Below, in pieces: positions 33,991 to 43,031 of a stretch of DNA of 64,000 nt. Source of the DNA: Streptomyces musisoli. GTDB taxonomy: Bacteria > Actinomycetota > Actinomycetes > Streptomycetales > Streptomycetaceae. Numbering within the stretch: position 1 is the first letter of the stretch; each line of letters begins with the position of its first letter. The position numbers and the translations under genes are program-made. The notes beneath the pieces are model-generated. The model was not told the origin of the DNA. It saw nothing but the letters and a program-made list of their open reading frames with translations, and searched no databases. The DNA lies in assembly GCF_016741855.1 (NCBI RefSeq), contig NZ_JAERRH010000007.1, forward strand, positions 1 through 64,000. The letters are read 5' to 3'.

Positions 33991-34488
33991 GTGAGGGAAG
34001 CACCCGCGGACTACCTGGAGTTCGCAGTCGCCCGCAGCGGGCCGCTGTTCCGGACGGCCTGCCTGCTCACGGGTGACTGGCACCTCGCCGAGGACCTGGT
34101 GCAGGAGACCCTCGCCAAGATGTACCGGTCCTGGCGGCGCATCAACCGCGCGGAATCCCCGGTCGCCTACGCCGACACCGTGCTGGTGCGCACCTACGTC
34201 TCCCAGCGCCGGCGGCGCAGCTCCACCGAGCGCCCCAGCGACCGGCTGCCCGACAGGGCCGGACCGGCGGCGGACCCGGAGCTGCGGATGGCCCTGCTGG
34301 ACGGCCTGGCACAGCTGACGGGCAAGGACAGGGCCGTGCTGGTGCTGCGCTACTGGGAGGACCGCTCGGTCGAGGAGACCGCCCATGTTCTGAAGCTGTC
34401 GCCGGGTGCCGTACGGACCCGGAGCCTGCGCGCCCTCCAGCGGCTGCGCACCCTGCTCGGCGCCGAGTTGGCCGACCTGACCGCATGA
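33991..34488 (+). CDS. SigE-family sigma factor, second copy
   Basis: 165 aa from a GTG at 33991 with GAGAGGAC upstream; an ATG at 33964 is poorer. Region 2 is SGPLFRTACLLTGDWHLAED then LVQETLAKMYRSWRRI; region 4 is ELRMALLDGLAQLTGKDRAV then LSPGAVRTRSLRALQRLR. It belongs to the SigE-type family of small ECF sigma factors. The next gene on the same strand encodes a single-pass membrane protein that is probably its anti-sigma partner. Confidence 0.92.
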   Translation: MREAPADYLEFAVARSGPLFRTACLLTGDWHLAEDLVQETLAKMYRSWRRINRAESPVAYADTVLVRTYVSQRRRRSSTERPSDRLPDRAGPAADPELRMALLDGLAQLTGKDRAVLVLRYWEDRSVEETAHVLKLSPGAVRTRSLRALQRLRTLLGAELADLTA

Positions 34489-34547
34489 CGAGCGCGGCCG
34501 CGCGGTGCTCCGCGCCGCGGCCGACCCCTGACGAACGGAGATCCCGC

Positions 34548-35879
34548 ATGTCCCCCGACAAGGAGTTCGACGAGAAGGTCGACGACAAGGTCGACGAGAA
34601 GGTCGACGAGGAGTTCGAGGTCCGGGTGGCCCACGCCATGCGCCGCACCACCGGTGACTTCCCGCCCCACTCCGCCGACCTGGTACGGCGCTCCGTCGGT
34701 CGGGGCCGCCGGATGCGGCTGTACGCCGCCGTCCGGATCGCCGCCGCGGCCGTCGCGGTGGTCGGCGCGGGCGGCGGACTGCTGGCCACGGGCGCGTTCG
34801 GCGGCCACGGCGACGGCACCCCCGAACAGTTGCGGACCGCCGCCCGGGGCACGCCCACCGGGAAGCCGGCCTCCCGGGCGGCCGCGCCGGTCAGCGGCGA
34901 GGAGATGGTCCGCACGCTCAAGAGCCTGCTGCCGCCGGGCGGCACCGTCTCCGCGGCCTCCGGCAGGGGCACCCAGGAGGGCGACGACGGCGTCCGGCCG
35001 GGTGCCGAACTCACCTACACCACCGCCGAGGGGGTCTCCGGCATCGACCTCACCGTCTCCCGGCTCGACCCGGGCCTGCCCTACGACCAGCAGGGCGACG
35101 GCGGTTGCCTGCCGGTCGAGGTGCGCCCCTACGACACGTGCACCACGCAGAAGCTCCCCGGCGGAGCGGTGCTCAACACCACCAAGTCGTTCACCTACCC
35201 CAACTCCGACACCGGGCAGAAACGCTGGTACGTGGTGCTCACCACCGCCGACGGCGCCCAGCTGTCGGTGCAGGAGTTCGGCGGTGGCGGCGAGAAGGCG
35301 TCGTCCGGCGGCACCGACCCGCTGCTGTCCCTCCCCCAGCTGACCTCGATCGTGCGCAGCTCAGCCTGGCAGAAGGTGATCGCCGCGCTCCCGGCCCCGG
35401 AGCGGACCCCGGCCTCCACCGCCTCCCCCCGTCGGGAACACGCGTCCGGCGCGCGGCTGACCCGGGTGCTGAAGGACCACCTGCCCCGGGGCGGGACGGT
35501 CTCGGACGTCAACGCCTCCGACGGACTGGTCCAGCTGGTCCACGACGACGGCCACGGGAAGAACATGGTCGAGGTCGACGTGCAGTACGACATGACCGAC
35601 TCCCTGGCCGGACTCATGGACTGCGACGACGTCCCCGGTCACTGCGAGGCCGTGACGCTGGGCGACGGAACCCGGGTGAAGAAGGTCCGGGGCAAGTCGG
35701 AGAAGGGCGGCTCGGCCCAGGTGTGGCTGGTCGACACCCTGCGCCCGGACGGCCGGCGGGTGGTGGTCCGGGAGATCAACTCCTTCGCCGAGAGCGCCCC
35801 GGTGACGCGCCCCCGGCCCGAGCTGGGCATGGACCGGCTGCTGAGCATCGCGCTCGACAAGCGGTTCTTCACGGGCTGA
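34548..35879 (+). CDS. single-pass membrane protein, probable anti-sigma partner
   Basis: 443 aa from an ATG at 34548 with GGAG seven bases upstream; an ATG at 34485 overlapping the sigma stop is possible. The cytoplasmic N-terminus is acidic and repetitive (EFDEKVDDKVDEKVDEEFE). A TM helix (AVRIAAAAVAVVGAGGGLLA) follows, then two homologous extracellular segments, each starting with a LLPPGGTVS or HLPRGGTVS-type motif. The extracellular repeats may sense a signal. No zinc HxxxCxxC motif is seen, so it is not a ZAS-type anti-sigma factor. Function inferred from position. Confidence 0.75.
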   Translation: MSPDKEFDEKVDDKVDEKVDEEFEVRVAHAMRRTTGDFPPHSADLVRRSVGRGRRMRLYAAVRIAAAAVAVVGAGGGLLATGAFGGHGDGTPEQLRTAARGTPTGKPASRAAAPVSGEEMVRTLKSLLPPGGTVSAASGRGTQEGDDGVRPGAELTYTTAEGVSGIDLTVSRLDPGLPYDQQGDGGCLPVEVRPYDTCTTQKLPGGAVLNTTKSFTYPNSDTGQKRWYVVLTTADGAQLSVQEFGGGGEKASSGGTDPLLSLPQLTSIVRSSAWQKVIAALPAPERTPASTASPRREHASGARLTRVLKDHLPRGGTVSDVNASDGLVQLVHDDGHGKNMVEVDVQYDMTDSLAGLMDCDDVPGHCEAVTLGDGTRVKKVRGKSEKGGSAQVWLVDTLRPDGRRVVVREINSFAESAPVTRPRPELGMDRLLSIALDKRFFTG

Positions 35880-36001
35880 GCGCGGTCCGGTCGGCCGGGG
35901 CCCGCGGCGGGCGCGGACTCCGTTGACTGCGGCTGATCGGCCGTGCGACGGTGAGTGCGCGCTCGTCTCGGGTACCACGGGGAAACTGGAGGCAAACCGC
36001 T

Positions 36002-37363
36002 GTGTCCTTCGGAAACGACGACTCCCGGCCGGCCATGGAACGCAGTCTGACCTCCGATCAGCTGGAGGCGTTCGAGAAGGAGTTCACCGCCCGGCCGGCG
36101 AACCGGCTGATGCAGAACGCGGTCACCCAGACGCCCGTGGACGACATCGCCCTCGACCGGCGGATCCTCACGGGCATCGACCACTCGGTCTCCCACCACC
36201 TGGACGACTGGAAGGTCACCAACCAGAAGCAGAGCGGGCGTTGCTGGATGTTCGCCGGGCTCAACCTGCTCCGGGTCGGCGCCGCGCGCAAGCTGGGCGT
36301 GAAGGACTTCGAGTTCTCCCAGAACTACCTGCTGTGGTGGGACAAGTTCGAGCGGGCGAACCACTTCCTGGAGGCGGTGATCGACACCTCCGGCCGGGAC
36401 GTGGACGACCGCACGGTCGCGCACCTGCTGGCGGACCCGATCGGTGACGGCGGCCAGTGGAACATGTTCGTGGCGCTGGTCGCCAAGCACGGCCTGGTCC
36501 CGAAGTCGGCGATGCCGGAGACCGACAGCTCCTCCTCGACCCGGGCGATGAACCGGTCCCTGAAGACGCTGCTCCGCCAGGGGGCCCGCGACCTGCGCGC
36601 CTTGGCCGCCGACGGAGCCGACGCGCAGCGGGAGCGCAAGCGGGAGGTGCTGGCAGCCGTCCACCGGGTGCTCGGCATCCACCTCGGCACGCCCCCGCGG
36701 CGGTTCCTGTGGCAGTGGGAGGACAAGGACAAGGAGTTCCACCGCGACGGCTGGCTCACCCCTGCGGAGTTCGCCGCCTCGTACGTGCAGCTCCCGCTGG
36801 ACGAGTACGTGTGCCTGGTGCACGACCCGCGGGAGTCGAGCCCGTTCGGCCGGACCTTCACCGTCGAGTACCTGGGCAACGTCGTCGACGCCCCGCCGGT
36901 GGTCTACCTGAACGTGCCCATGGAGCAGCTGAAGCAGCTGACCATGGACACGATCGTCGGCGGGGAGCCGGTGTGGTTCGGCTGCGACGTGGCCAAGATG
37001 ATGCGCGCGGACGCCGGCGTATGGGACGCCGGTCTCTTCGACTACGCCGCCGTCTACGACGCCCCCTTCACCATGGACAAGGCCGACCGGCTGCTGCACC
37101 ACGACACGCAGATGACCCACGCGATGCTGTTCACCGGCGTCGACGTGGTCGACGGCAGCCCGCGCCGCTGGCGGGTGGAGAACAGCTGGGGTGAGGAGAA
37201 GGCCGACAAGGGCTTCTGGACCATGAACGACTCGTGGTTCGGCGAGCACGTCTTCGAGATCGCGGTCCGCCGCTCCGCACTGCCCGCGGACCTGGCCACG
37301 GCCCTGGAACAACCGCCGATCGTCCTCCCGGCCTGGGACCCGATGGGCGCCCTCGCCGACTGA
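36002..37363 (+). CDS. bleomycin hydrolase-type C1 aminopeptidase (PepC-like)
   Basis: 453 aa from a GTG at 36002 with GGAGG upstream. Papain-type catalytic residues are all present: Cys in KQSGRCWMFAGL, His in DTQMTHAMLFTG and Asn in WRVENSWGEEK. The length matches bleomycin hydrolase/PepC family enzymes, cytosolic hexameric aminopeptidases. The family trims peptides and deamidates bleomycin. It lies beside a secondary-metabolite cluster, but similar genes are also found elsewhere, so a link is not implied. Confidence 0.92.
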   Translation: MSFGNDDSRPAMERSLTSDQLEAFEKEFTARPANRLMQNAVTQTPVDDIALDRRILTGIDHSVSHHLDDWKVTNQKQSGRCWMFAGLNLLRVGAARKLGVKDFEFSQNYLLWWDKFERANHFLEAVIDTSGRDVDDRTVAHLLADPIGDGGQWNMFVALVAKHGLVPKSAMPETDSSSSTRAMNRSLKTLLRQGARDLRALAADGADAQRERKREVLAAVHRVLGIHLGTPPRRFLWQWEDKDKEFHRDGWLTPAEFAASYVQLPLDEYVCLVHDPRESSPFGRTFTVEYLGNVVDAPPVVYLNVPMEQLKQLTMDTIVGGEPVWFGCDVAKMMRADAGVWDAGLFDYAAVYDAPFTMDKADRLLHHDTQMTHAMLFTGVDVVDGSPRRWRVENSWGEEKADKGFWTMNDSWFGEHVFEIAVRRSALPADLATALEQPPIVLPAWDPMGALAD

Positions 37364-37384
37364 GGACGTCGACGGGGCCGCGGA

Positions 37385-37665
37385 CTGAGGATGGCGGCAG
37401 GGTCGCGGGCCGAGGACGGTGACAGGGGCGCGTACTGGCGGACTGAGGGTGGCGGCAGGTCGCGGGCCGAGGACGGTGACAGGGTCGCGTACTGGCGGAC
37501 TGGGGACGGCGGCAGGGGCGCGTACTGGCGGACTGGGGACGGCGGCAGGGGCGCGTACTGGCGGACTGGGGACGGCGGCAGGGGCGCGGGCCGAGGACGG
37601 TGACAGGGGCGCGTACTGGCGGTCTGAGGATGGCGGCAGGGGCGCGGGCTGAGGACGGCGGCGGG
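37385..37665 (+). repeat. 33-bp minisatellite after the C1 peptidase
   Basis: Unit GACGGCGGCAGGGGCGCGTA then CTGGCGGACTGGG (33 bp) in about eight copies, the central three being perfect (around 37500-37600). The unit is a multiple of three, which keeps several reading frames open, but these frames lack family support. Confidence 0.85.
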
Positions 37666-38196
37666 GCCCGTCCGTCACGACGTACCACCCTCGCCGTGGA
37701 TCCCTGACGCCCACGCCGCCGGCTGCGAAGGACCACCACCGACGGCCCGCCGTCACCTTCCGGGTCCTCGTGCGCCCCCTCCCGTGCCGGGGCCTGCCGT
37801 CACCTTTCGGGGCCCCGTGCGCCCTTGCCCGTGCCGGGGGCTGCCGTCACTTCCCGGATCTTCGTGCGCCTCTCCCGTGCCGGGGCCCGCCGTCGTCTGC
37901 CGGGTCACCGTGCGTCCTCTCCCGTTTCCCGGCCTGCCGTCATCTTCCGTGGCCCCGTGCGCCCCCTCTCCTGGCCCCTCTCCCGGCCCCTCTCCCGGAC
38001 CCTCTTCCGGACGCGCCGTCGGGCGACGAGACGGCCCTGCCCCGCCGTTCCTCCGATGCGCACCCGGCGGGCCCCGGTCCCGCGTGACGGGGCGGGCGGG
38101 GGATGGCGCTCGGGGGTTTCTGGAGGGGGGCTTGAGGTGCGGGCGGAAGGGTGGGGGGCGTCAGGTGTGGGCCGCTAGGAGAGGGGAGGCGACGGT
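37666..38196. other. gap with a 47-bp tandem repeat, no supported gene
   Basis: From 37750 to about 37980 there are five degenerate copies of a 45-47 bp unit beginning CCGTCACCTTCCGGGTCCTC and ending TGCCGGGGCCTG. The remainder is GC-rich and unremarkable, ending with the start of the next gene. Confidence 0.7.
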
Positions 38197-38487
38197 GTGA
38201 GGAACGTGTTGGCCGTTTTCGGCCGGGCGCTGGTGAAGGTGTTGACCCTGCCGGGGTTGCAGGCGTTGGGGTTCTGGTTCGGGTCGGTCATGCCCTGGCC
38301 GATGTCGTACGGGGCCTGGGACGAGCCGGTGCGGTGGGTGCCCGGGGCGCCGGACGGCACCGGCCGGCTGGTGGAGCCGCCGCCCCTGCATCCGGAGCGG
38401 GTGCGAGACGACCTGCCCTTGACGGAACTGGAGCTGCGGCTGTCCCGGGAACTCAGCGCGGTCAGCCCCGAGTGGCCCGCGCGCTAG
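38197..38487 (+). CDS. small DUF6059-like protein at the cluster edge
   Basis: 96 aa from a GTG at 38197 with AGAGGGGAGGCG upstream. The N-terminus is amphipathic to hydrophobic (VLAVFGRALVKVLTLPGLQA LGFWFG); the rest is Pro-rich and acidic with LHPERVRDDLPLTELELRLS. It resembles small DUF6059-type proteins frequently seen in Streptomyces metabolite clusters, but the match is by eye only. Function unknown. Copy B of the repeated extragenic element follows directly. Confidence 0.6.
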   Translation: MRNVLAVFGRALVKVLTLPGLQALGFWFGSVMPWPMSYGAWDEPVRWVPGAPDGTGRLVEPPPLHPERVRDDLPLTELELRLSRELSAVSPEWPAR

Positions 38488-38493
38488 GGCCGC

Positions 38494-38556
38494 TCGTCTG
38501 GGTCAGGCCGGGCTCGCGGGTCCTGGCACCTTCCTGATCCGGCCTGTTCCAGACGA
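38494..38556. repeat. extragenic structured element, copy B
   Basis: TCGTCTGG (38494-38501) pairs with CCAGACGA (38549-38556); AAGACCC follows. The interior has TCAGG/CCTGA and CAGGCCGG/CCGGCCTG pairing options and shares GGGCTCGCGG with copy A at 16954-17018. It begins seven bases after a stop codon, just before the acyl-CoA-dehydrogenase-like gene. Confidence 0.6.
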
Positions 38557-38653
38557 AAGACCCGGGACCCTGTCGTCCGGTCCCCGCCCGCCCGGCGACG
38601 TCAGGGTCCGGGCGAGCCGCTCCACGACCGTCGGTGATCCAAGGAGGTTCGAG

Positions 38654-41152
38654 ATGTGCTCTAGACCAAAGACGGAGACTCGGACTTCTGGACGGTGGGA
38701 CGACGGCGGGACTCGGAGGGCCGGGGTGACGGAGCGGATCGGGACGGAGCGTGCGCCTGCGGGCGACACGGATCCGCCACGCCTGCCGGAGCTGTCCGCG
38801 GCCTGCGTGCCTGCCGAGTTCGGAGGTGCGCTGGACGACTACGGGCGGCTCCACCGGCTGCTGCGCTCGTTCGCCCGCCGTGATCCGGCGGCGGCCGCCG
38901 CGCAGGCCGGTGCGTTTCTGGCCGTGGCGCCGGTGTGGGTGTCCGGTGACACCACCGTCGCGCGCCGGATCGCCGGGCCGGTGGCCGCGGGCGCCCGTGT
39001 GTCCTGCGGGCTGACCCGGGCCGATGCCGTCGGTCCGGACGCCGGGCTGAGTGCCTATCCGACCCGGGACGGGTACCGGCTCGACGGGGAGGAGCGGCTG
39101 ACCGGGGGCCTGGCGGACGCGCGGTTCGTGTCCGTGCTCGCCCGCACCTCGCCCGTGCCCGGTCCGCGCGCCTACTCGCTGCTCCTGTTCGAGACGCGGG
39201 AGCTGTCCGCGGACGCCTGCCGGCCGGTCGCGGCGGCGTCCGGCGCCGTCGCCTTCCGTGACGCCCGGGTGGGTGCGGACGCGCTGGTGGGGCGGGAGGG
39301 CGCCGGCATCGAGGTGCTCCTGAAGGCCGACCAGGTGGCGTGGAGCGTCCTGTCGGCGGTCTCGCTCGGGAGCGCCGAGCGCGCCCTGCGTGCCGCGCTG
39401 AGCCGCGTGGCTTACTCCGCGGACGGGCCGCCGGGCGACCGGTCCGCGGACGGCTCCGTGTCCGCTTGGCGGATGCGGGAGCTGACGGAGTCGTACGCCG
39501 ATGTGCTGCTGGGCGAGGTCCTCGCCGTGGTCGGCGTGCGTGCCCTGCATCTGCTGACCAGCGAGATGAGCGTGACCTCGGCCGTCGTGGGCTTACTGGT
39601 GCCCGCGCTGGCCGCCGGGGTACCCGACCGGCTGCGGCGGCTCGGGCTCCCCCGCGGACCCGAACCCGCCGACGGCCGCGAGGGCGACCCCCCGACCCCG
39701 CCCCCACCGCACACCGCCCGACCCGGCACCACCGGCACAACCCCGGACACCGCTCCAGCACGGGACACGTCCACACCGGACGCCTCCGCGTGGGATACGT
39801 CCGCGTCGGCCACGTCAGCGTCGGGGGCCGATTCAGTGCGGGACGCGTCCGCGTCGGATACGTCCGCGTCGGCCTCGTCCGCGTCGGCCACGGCAGCGTC
39901 GGGGACCGATTCGGTGCGGAACGCGTCCGCGTCGGGGGCCGCCGCGTCGGGCGCCTCAGTGCCGGAGACTTCCGCGTCGCAGACCTCCGGGTCGAGCGCC
40001 TCCGCGCCGGACGCCTCGGTGCCTGAGACTTCCGTGCCGGACGCCGATCCGGTGCCGGGCACGTCCGCACCGGACGCCTCCGCGCCGGACCTGTTCACAC
40101 CGGGGACCTTCGAGCTGGACGCCCTTGCCGGTACCGCTCTGTGCCCGGCCCTGCTGGTGGCGCAGTTCCGGCCGCTGGCGCGGGACTACCTCTCCCCGTC
40201 CGAGCACCGGCCCCGGCTGGCTCGCCTGTTCGGTCTCGGCGGCCCGGTGCCGCCGCTGGACCCGGACCGGCTCGCCCTGCTGTCCCGGTACGGCAGCGCC
40301 GTGCTCGGCACGTTGCCCGGATCCGTGGCGCACCTGCGCGAACTGGCTTGCGGCAACCCGGCGTTGAACGGTGTCGCCGCACTGGCCGGCCGGCTGCTGA
40401 CGGAGGCGGAGGTGCTGCACCACCGGATGGCCGCCGCCGCGCCGACGGCCGGCCGGACGCCGCCCGGCAGCCTGGCCGACGCGCGGGCGTACGCGCTGTG
40501 CTTTGCGGGCGCGGCCTGCCTCGGCGTGTGGCTGGGCAACCACGGCGCGGACGGCCCCCCGACCGATGCGCGCGACGGAAGCCCGAGGCGAGGCGACGCC
40601 CCGACCGCCCCTGCCGGCGACTCGGCAGCCGCGTCCGTGTCCCGTCGCGTGGCCGGTGGCTCGGTGGACGCCGGGTCTGTGTCGCCCCGTGTGGCCGGTG
40701 GCTCGGTGGACGCCGGGTCTGTGTCGCCCCGTGTGGCCGGTGGCTCGGTGGACGCCGGGTCTGTGTCGCCCCGTGTGGCCGGTGGCTCGGTGGACGCCGG
40801 GTCCGTGTCGCCCCGTGTGGCCGGTGGCTCGGTAGACGTCGCTTCCGTGTCGCCCGGCGTGGCCGGTGACTCTGTCGCGTCCGTGTCGCCCCGCGTGGCC
40901 GGGGAGTCGGGCGGTGCGTCCCGTCGTGCCGGCCGAGCCGTCGGTCATGCGAGCGAGGCGCTCTGGCGGGACGGGCTGTGGCTCGAGGCGTGTCTCGCGC
41001 GCGTGCTGGCCCACCTCGGCGTGCGCCGCCCCCGGGTGGCCGACGAGGTGTTGTTCGACCGGCTGGCCGAGCCGCTGATCACGCAGTACGAGGAGGGGAG
41101 CGACTTCTCCGTGCTGCACCGTCCGACCCCTCAGGAGTCGTCATCATGCTGA
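38654..41152 (+). CDS. acyl-CoA dehydrogenase-like protein with two repeat-rich insertions
   Basis: 832 aa from an ATG at 38654 with AAGGAGG six bases upstream. Residues about 40-330 look like an acyl-CoA dehydrogenase N-terminal and beta-barrel region (ALDDYGRLHRLLRSFARRD, CGLTRADAVGPDAG, LLLFETRELSADAC). A Ser/Ala/Asp-rich linker (about 335-482) and a second repeat block (about 656-760, VAGGSVDAGSVSPR units) interrupt the helical C-terminal part. Catalytic base and FAD contacts cannot be placed with confidence. Codon 314 (39593-39595) is TTA, so expression should depend on bldA. It overlaps the next, related gene by seven bases and may form a heteromer with it. Confidence 0.75.
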   Translation: MCSRPKTETRTSGRWDDGGTRRAGVTERIGTERAPAGDTDPPRLPELSAACVPAEFGGALDDYGRLHRLLRSFARRDPAAAAAQAGAFLAVAPVWVSGDTTVARRIAGPVAAGARVSCGLTRADAVGPDAGLSAYPTRDGYRLDGEERLTGGLADARFVSVLARTSPVPGPRAYSLLLFETRELSADACRPVAAASGAVAFRDARVGADALVGREGAGIEVLLKADQVAWSVLSAVSLGSAERALRAALSRVAYSADGPPGDRSADGSVSAWRMRELTESYADVLLGEVLAVVGVRALHLLTSEMSVTSAVVGLLVPALAAGVPDRLRRLGLPRGPEPADGREGDPPTPPPPHTARPGTTGTTPDTAPARDTSTPDASAWDTSASATSASGADSVRDASASDTSASASSASATAASGTDSVRNASASGAAASGASVPETSASQTSGSSASAPDASVPETSVPDADPVPGTSAPDASAPDLFTPGTFELDALAGTALCPALLVAQFRPLARDYLSPSEHRPRLARLFGLGGPVPPLDPDRLALLSRYGSAVLGTLPGSVAHLRELACGNPALNGVAALAGRLLTEAEVLHHRMAAAAPTAGRTPPGSLADARAYALCFAGAACLGVWLGNHGADGPPTDARDGSPRRGDAPTAPAGDSAAASVSRRVAGGSVDAGSVSPRVAGGSVDAGSVSPRVAGGSVDAGSVSPRVAGGSVDAGSVSPRVAGGSVDVASVSPGVAGDSVASVSPRVAGESGGASRRAGRAVGHASEALWRDGLWLEACLARVLAHLGVRRPRVADEVLFDRLAEPLITQYEEGSDFSVLHRPTPQESSSC
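39755..40105 (+). repeat. Ser/Ala/Asp-coding degenerate repeat in the ACAD-like gene
   Basis: Many 12-27 bp degenerate units of the GCGTCCGCGTCGG and GACGCCTCC type encode DTSASATSAS-like sequence. The frame is preserved throughout. Confidence 0.75.
40637..40925 (+). repeat. 42-bp minisatellite in the ACAD-like gene
   Basis: Unit GTGTCGCCCCGTGTGGCCGG then TGGCTCGGTGGACGCCGGGT plus CT; five 42-bp copies and degenerate shorter ones follow in frame, encoding VAGGSVDAGSVSPR repeats. Near-identity suggests recent expansion. Confidence 0.9.
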
Positions 41153-42972
41153 TCCCGACCGAGCAGCCGGCGCCCGCGCCCCGCACCACCGCGGGGGCCG
41201 ACGCCGCCGAGTGGGCCGTACGGGAACGGATCGCCGAGGTGGAGCGGCTCCTCGGAGACCCCGCGGACGACGCCAACCCGCTGGGCCGCAGGGCGCTGCT
41301 CGACGCCGACTCGCAGGGCAGGGCGCTGCTCGGCGCCGATGCGCGGGGTCGGCCGTTGCCCGGGGCCGCCGTCCTCGCGGCCGGGGGGATCGCGGCGGAG
41401 ACCGTCCCCGTGCCGCTGGGCGGACGGCTGGAGCGGACGGACCGGCTGGTGCGCGTCGCGCGGGCACTGTTCCGGCGCTCGGCGTCCCTGGGCGTCGGCC
41501 AGGTCGTGGGCCCGCTGCTCGCGGCCCTGCCCGTCTGGGCGGCCGGAACCGCGCGGCAGCGCCGGTGGACCGCCGACCTCCTGCTCGGCGGCGGCACGCT
41601 CGCGGTGGCACCGCGCGAACTGGAGCACGGGGACTGCTTCGTGCACGGCGGGATCGAGGCGGTACCCGGTGCGGACGGCATCCTGCTGGACGGCCGCAAA
41701 CCCGCGGTGGCCGGCGCCGCCCGCGCCGACGCCCTGGTCGTCTTCGCCAGGACCGCCCCGGGCGAAGGGGCGCGCAGCCACAGCGTGCTGCTCACCGAGA
41801 CCGCGTCCCTGCCCGGCGACCGCTTCGCCCGCCGGCCTGCCCGCCAGGGCCTCGGCCTGCGTGCCTGCGAGGTCGGGGGAGTGGAGTTCCACGCCTGCCG
41901 GCTGCCCGCCGGGGCACTGCTGGGCCAGGTCGGTGACGGCGACGAACTCGCCCTGGGCTCGTACCAGTTCGCACGCGCCGTCGTTCCGGGCATGGTGCTG
42001 GGCGGTGGTGACACGGCGCTGCGTACGGCCGTGTGGCATGCCGGGGAGCAGGCACCGGGCGGCGACCCGGCAGCGATCCCCCCGCAGCAGCGCGCCGTGC
42101 TCGCCCGGGTCTTCGCGAACCTGCTGGTGTGCGACTGCCTGACCCTCGTCGCCGGCCGCGCGCTGCATCTGCTGCCCGGCCCGTCCAGCGTCGCCGCCGC
42201 CGTGACCGGATACGTCGTCCCCCGGCTGCTGCGCGACAGCGTCTACGACCTGTCCGCCGTCCTCGGTGCCCGCTTCCACTGCGACGAGGGCCCGTACGGT
42301 GTCTTCCGCGCGTTCCTGCGCGACCTGCCGCTGACCGGTCTCGGCCATGTCGGCGGCACGGCCTGCCAGTCGGCGCTCGTGCCGCAGCTGCCGGAGCTGG
42401 CGCGCCGCTCCTGGCTGCGGGACGGCCCCCCGCCGTGGGAGCTGTTCGAGACCGGCGGCGCGCTGCCGCCGCTGGACGTCGGCCGGCCGGCGCTGCGGGC
42501 GGCCGGCGACCCGCTGGCCGCGGCGCTGGACGGGATCGGGCGGTCGCTCGGCGCGGGCGGTGACCGGCGGGGCGGCCCGCAGACCGAACTCTGCCTGCTG
42601 CGCGAACTCACCGACGGGCTGACCGGCGAACTGCGGCGGCTGCGCGAGGAGTTGAGCGAGCTGCCCGCCGACGACACCGCCGCGCTGGCGGACCCGCGGG
42701 TGCAGGCCCTCGCCGACCGCTACGCACTGGTCGCGGCGGGCGCCGCGTGCCTCGGCGTCTGGTACCGGCACCGGGACACCGCGGACTCCTTCCTCGCCGG
42801 GCCCGCGTGGCTCGTCGAGGCGCTCATGGGGCTCAGCCACCGGCTGGGCCTGCCGCTGCCCAAGCGCGAGGTGCCGACCGCGGAGCGTGTCGTACGAGAG
42901 ATCCTCGACCGGTACCACAGCGGCCGCAGTTACGACTTGTACGGGGACCGTCCGTGCCCGGACCTCCCGTGA
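41146..42972 (+). CDS. second acyl-CoA dehydrogenase-like protein
   Basis: 608 aa from an ATG at 41146, overlapping the previous stop and with CAGGAG eight bases upstream. It resembles its neighbour without the insertions: an N-terminal helical part, a middle domain (LGGGTLAVAPRELEHGDCFV, VLLTETASLPGDRF, GLGLRACEVGGVEFHACRLP) typical of acyl-CoA dehydrogenase beta-domains, and an all-helical C-terminal half ending YHSGRSYDLYGDRPC. The pair could dehydrogenate or isomerise an acyl group on CoA or a carrier protein. With a carrier-like protein and PPTase gene directly after, it looks like a starter-unit or side-chain module (inference). Confidence 0.78.
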   Translation: MLIPTEQPAPAPRTTAGADAAEWAVRERIAEVERLLGDPADDANPLGRRALLDADSQGRALLGADARGRPLPGAAVLAAGGIAAETVPVPLGGRLERTDRLVRVARALFRRSASLGVGQVVGPLLAALPVWAAGTARQRRWTADLLLGGGTLAVAPRELEHGDCFVHGGIEAVPGADGILLDGRKPAVAGAARADALVVFARTAPGEGARSHSVLLTETASLPGDRFARRPARQGLGLRACEVGGVEFHACRLPAGALLGQVGDGDELALGSYQFARAVVPGMVLGGGDTALRTAVWHAGEQAPGGDPAAIPPQQRAVLARVFANLLVCDCLTLVAGRALHLLPGPSSVAAAVTGYVVPRLLRDSVYDLSAVLGARFHCDEGPYGVFRAFLRDLPLTGLGHVGGTACQSALVPQLPELARRSWLRDGPPPWELFETGGALPPLDVGRPALRAAGDPLAAALDGIGRSLGAGGDRRGGPQTELCLLRELTDGLTGELRRLREELSELPADDTAALADPRVQALADRYALVAAGAACLGVWYRHRDTADSFLAGPAWLVEALMGLSHRLGLPLPKREVPTAERVVREILDRYHSGRSYDLYGDRPCPDLP

Positions 42973-43031
42973 TCCGGGGCCGGGCGGCCGGTCCCCGACA
43001 GGCGGCGGGACACGAGCGGCGGGAGGTCGCG

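Noticed and set aside
36002..37363. Bleomycin-hydrolase-like gene as a self-resistance gene of the cluster
   Set aside because: No bleomycin-type NRPS or metal-binding glycopeptide genes in the window; the enzyme family is also found as a general aminopeptidase, so the link is not supported.
37391..37652. Open frames through the 33-bp repeat array (GAYWRTGDGGR-like proteins)
   Set aside because: The repeat unit is a multiple of three without stops, so frames stay open by construction. No ribosome site or family support.
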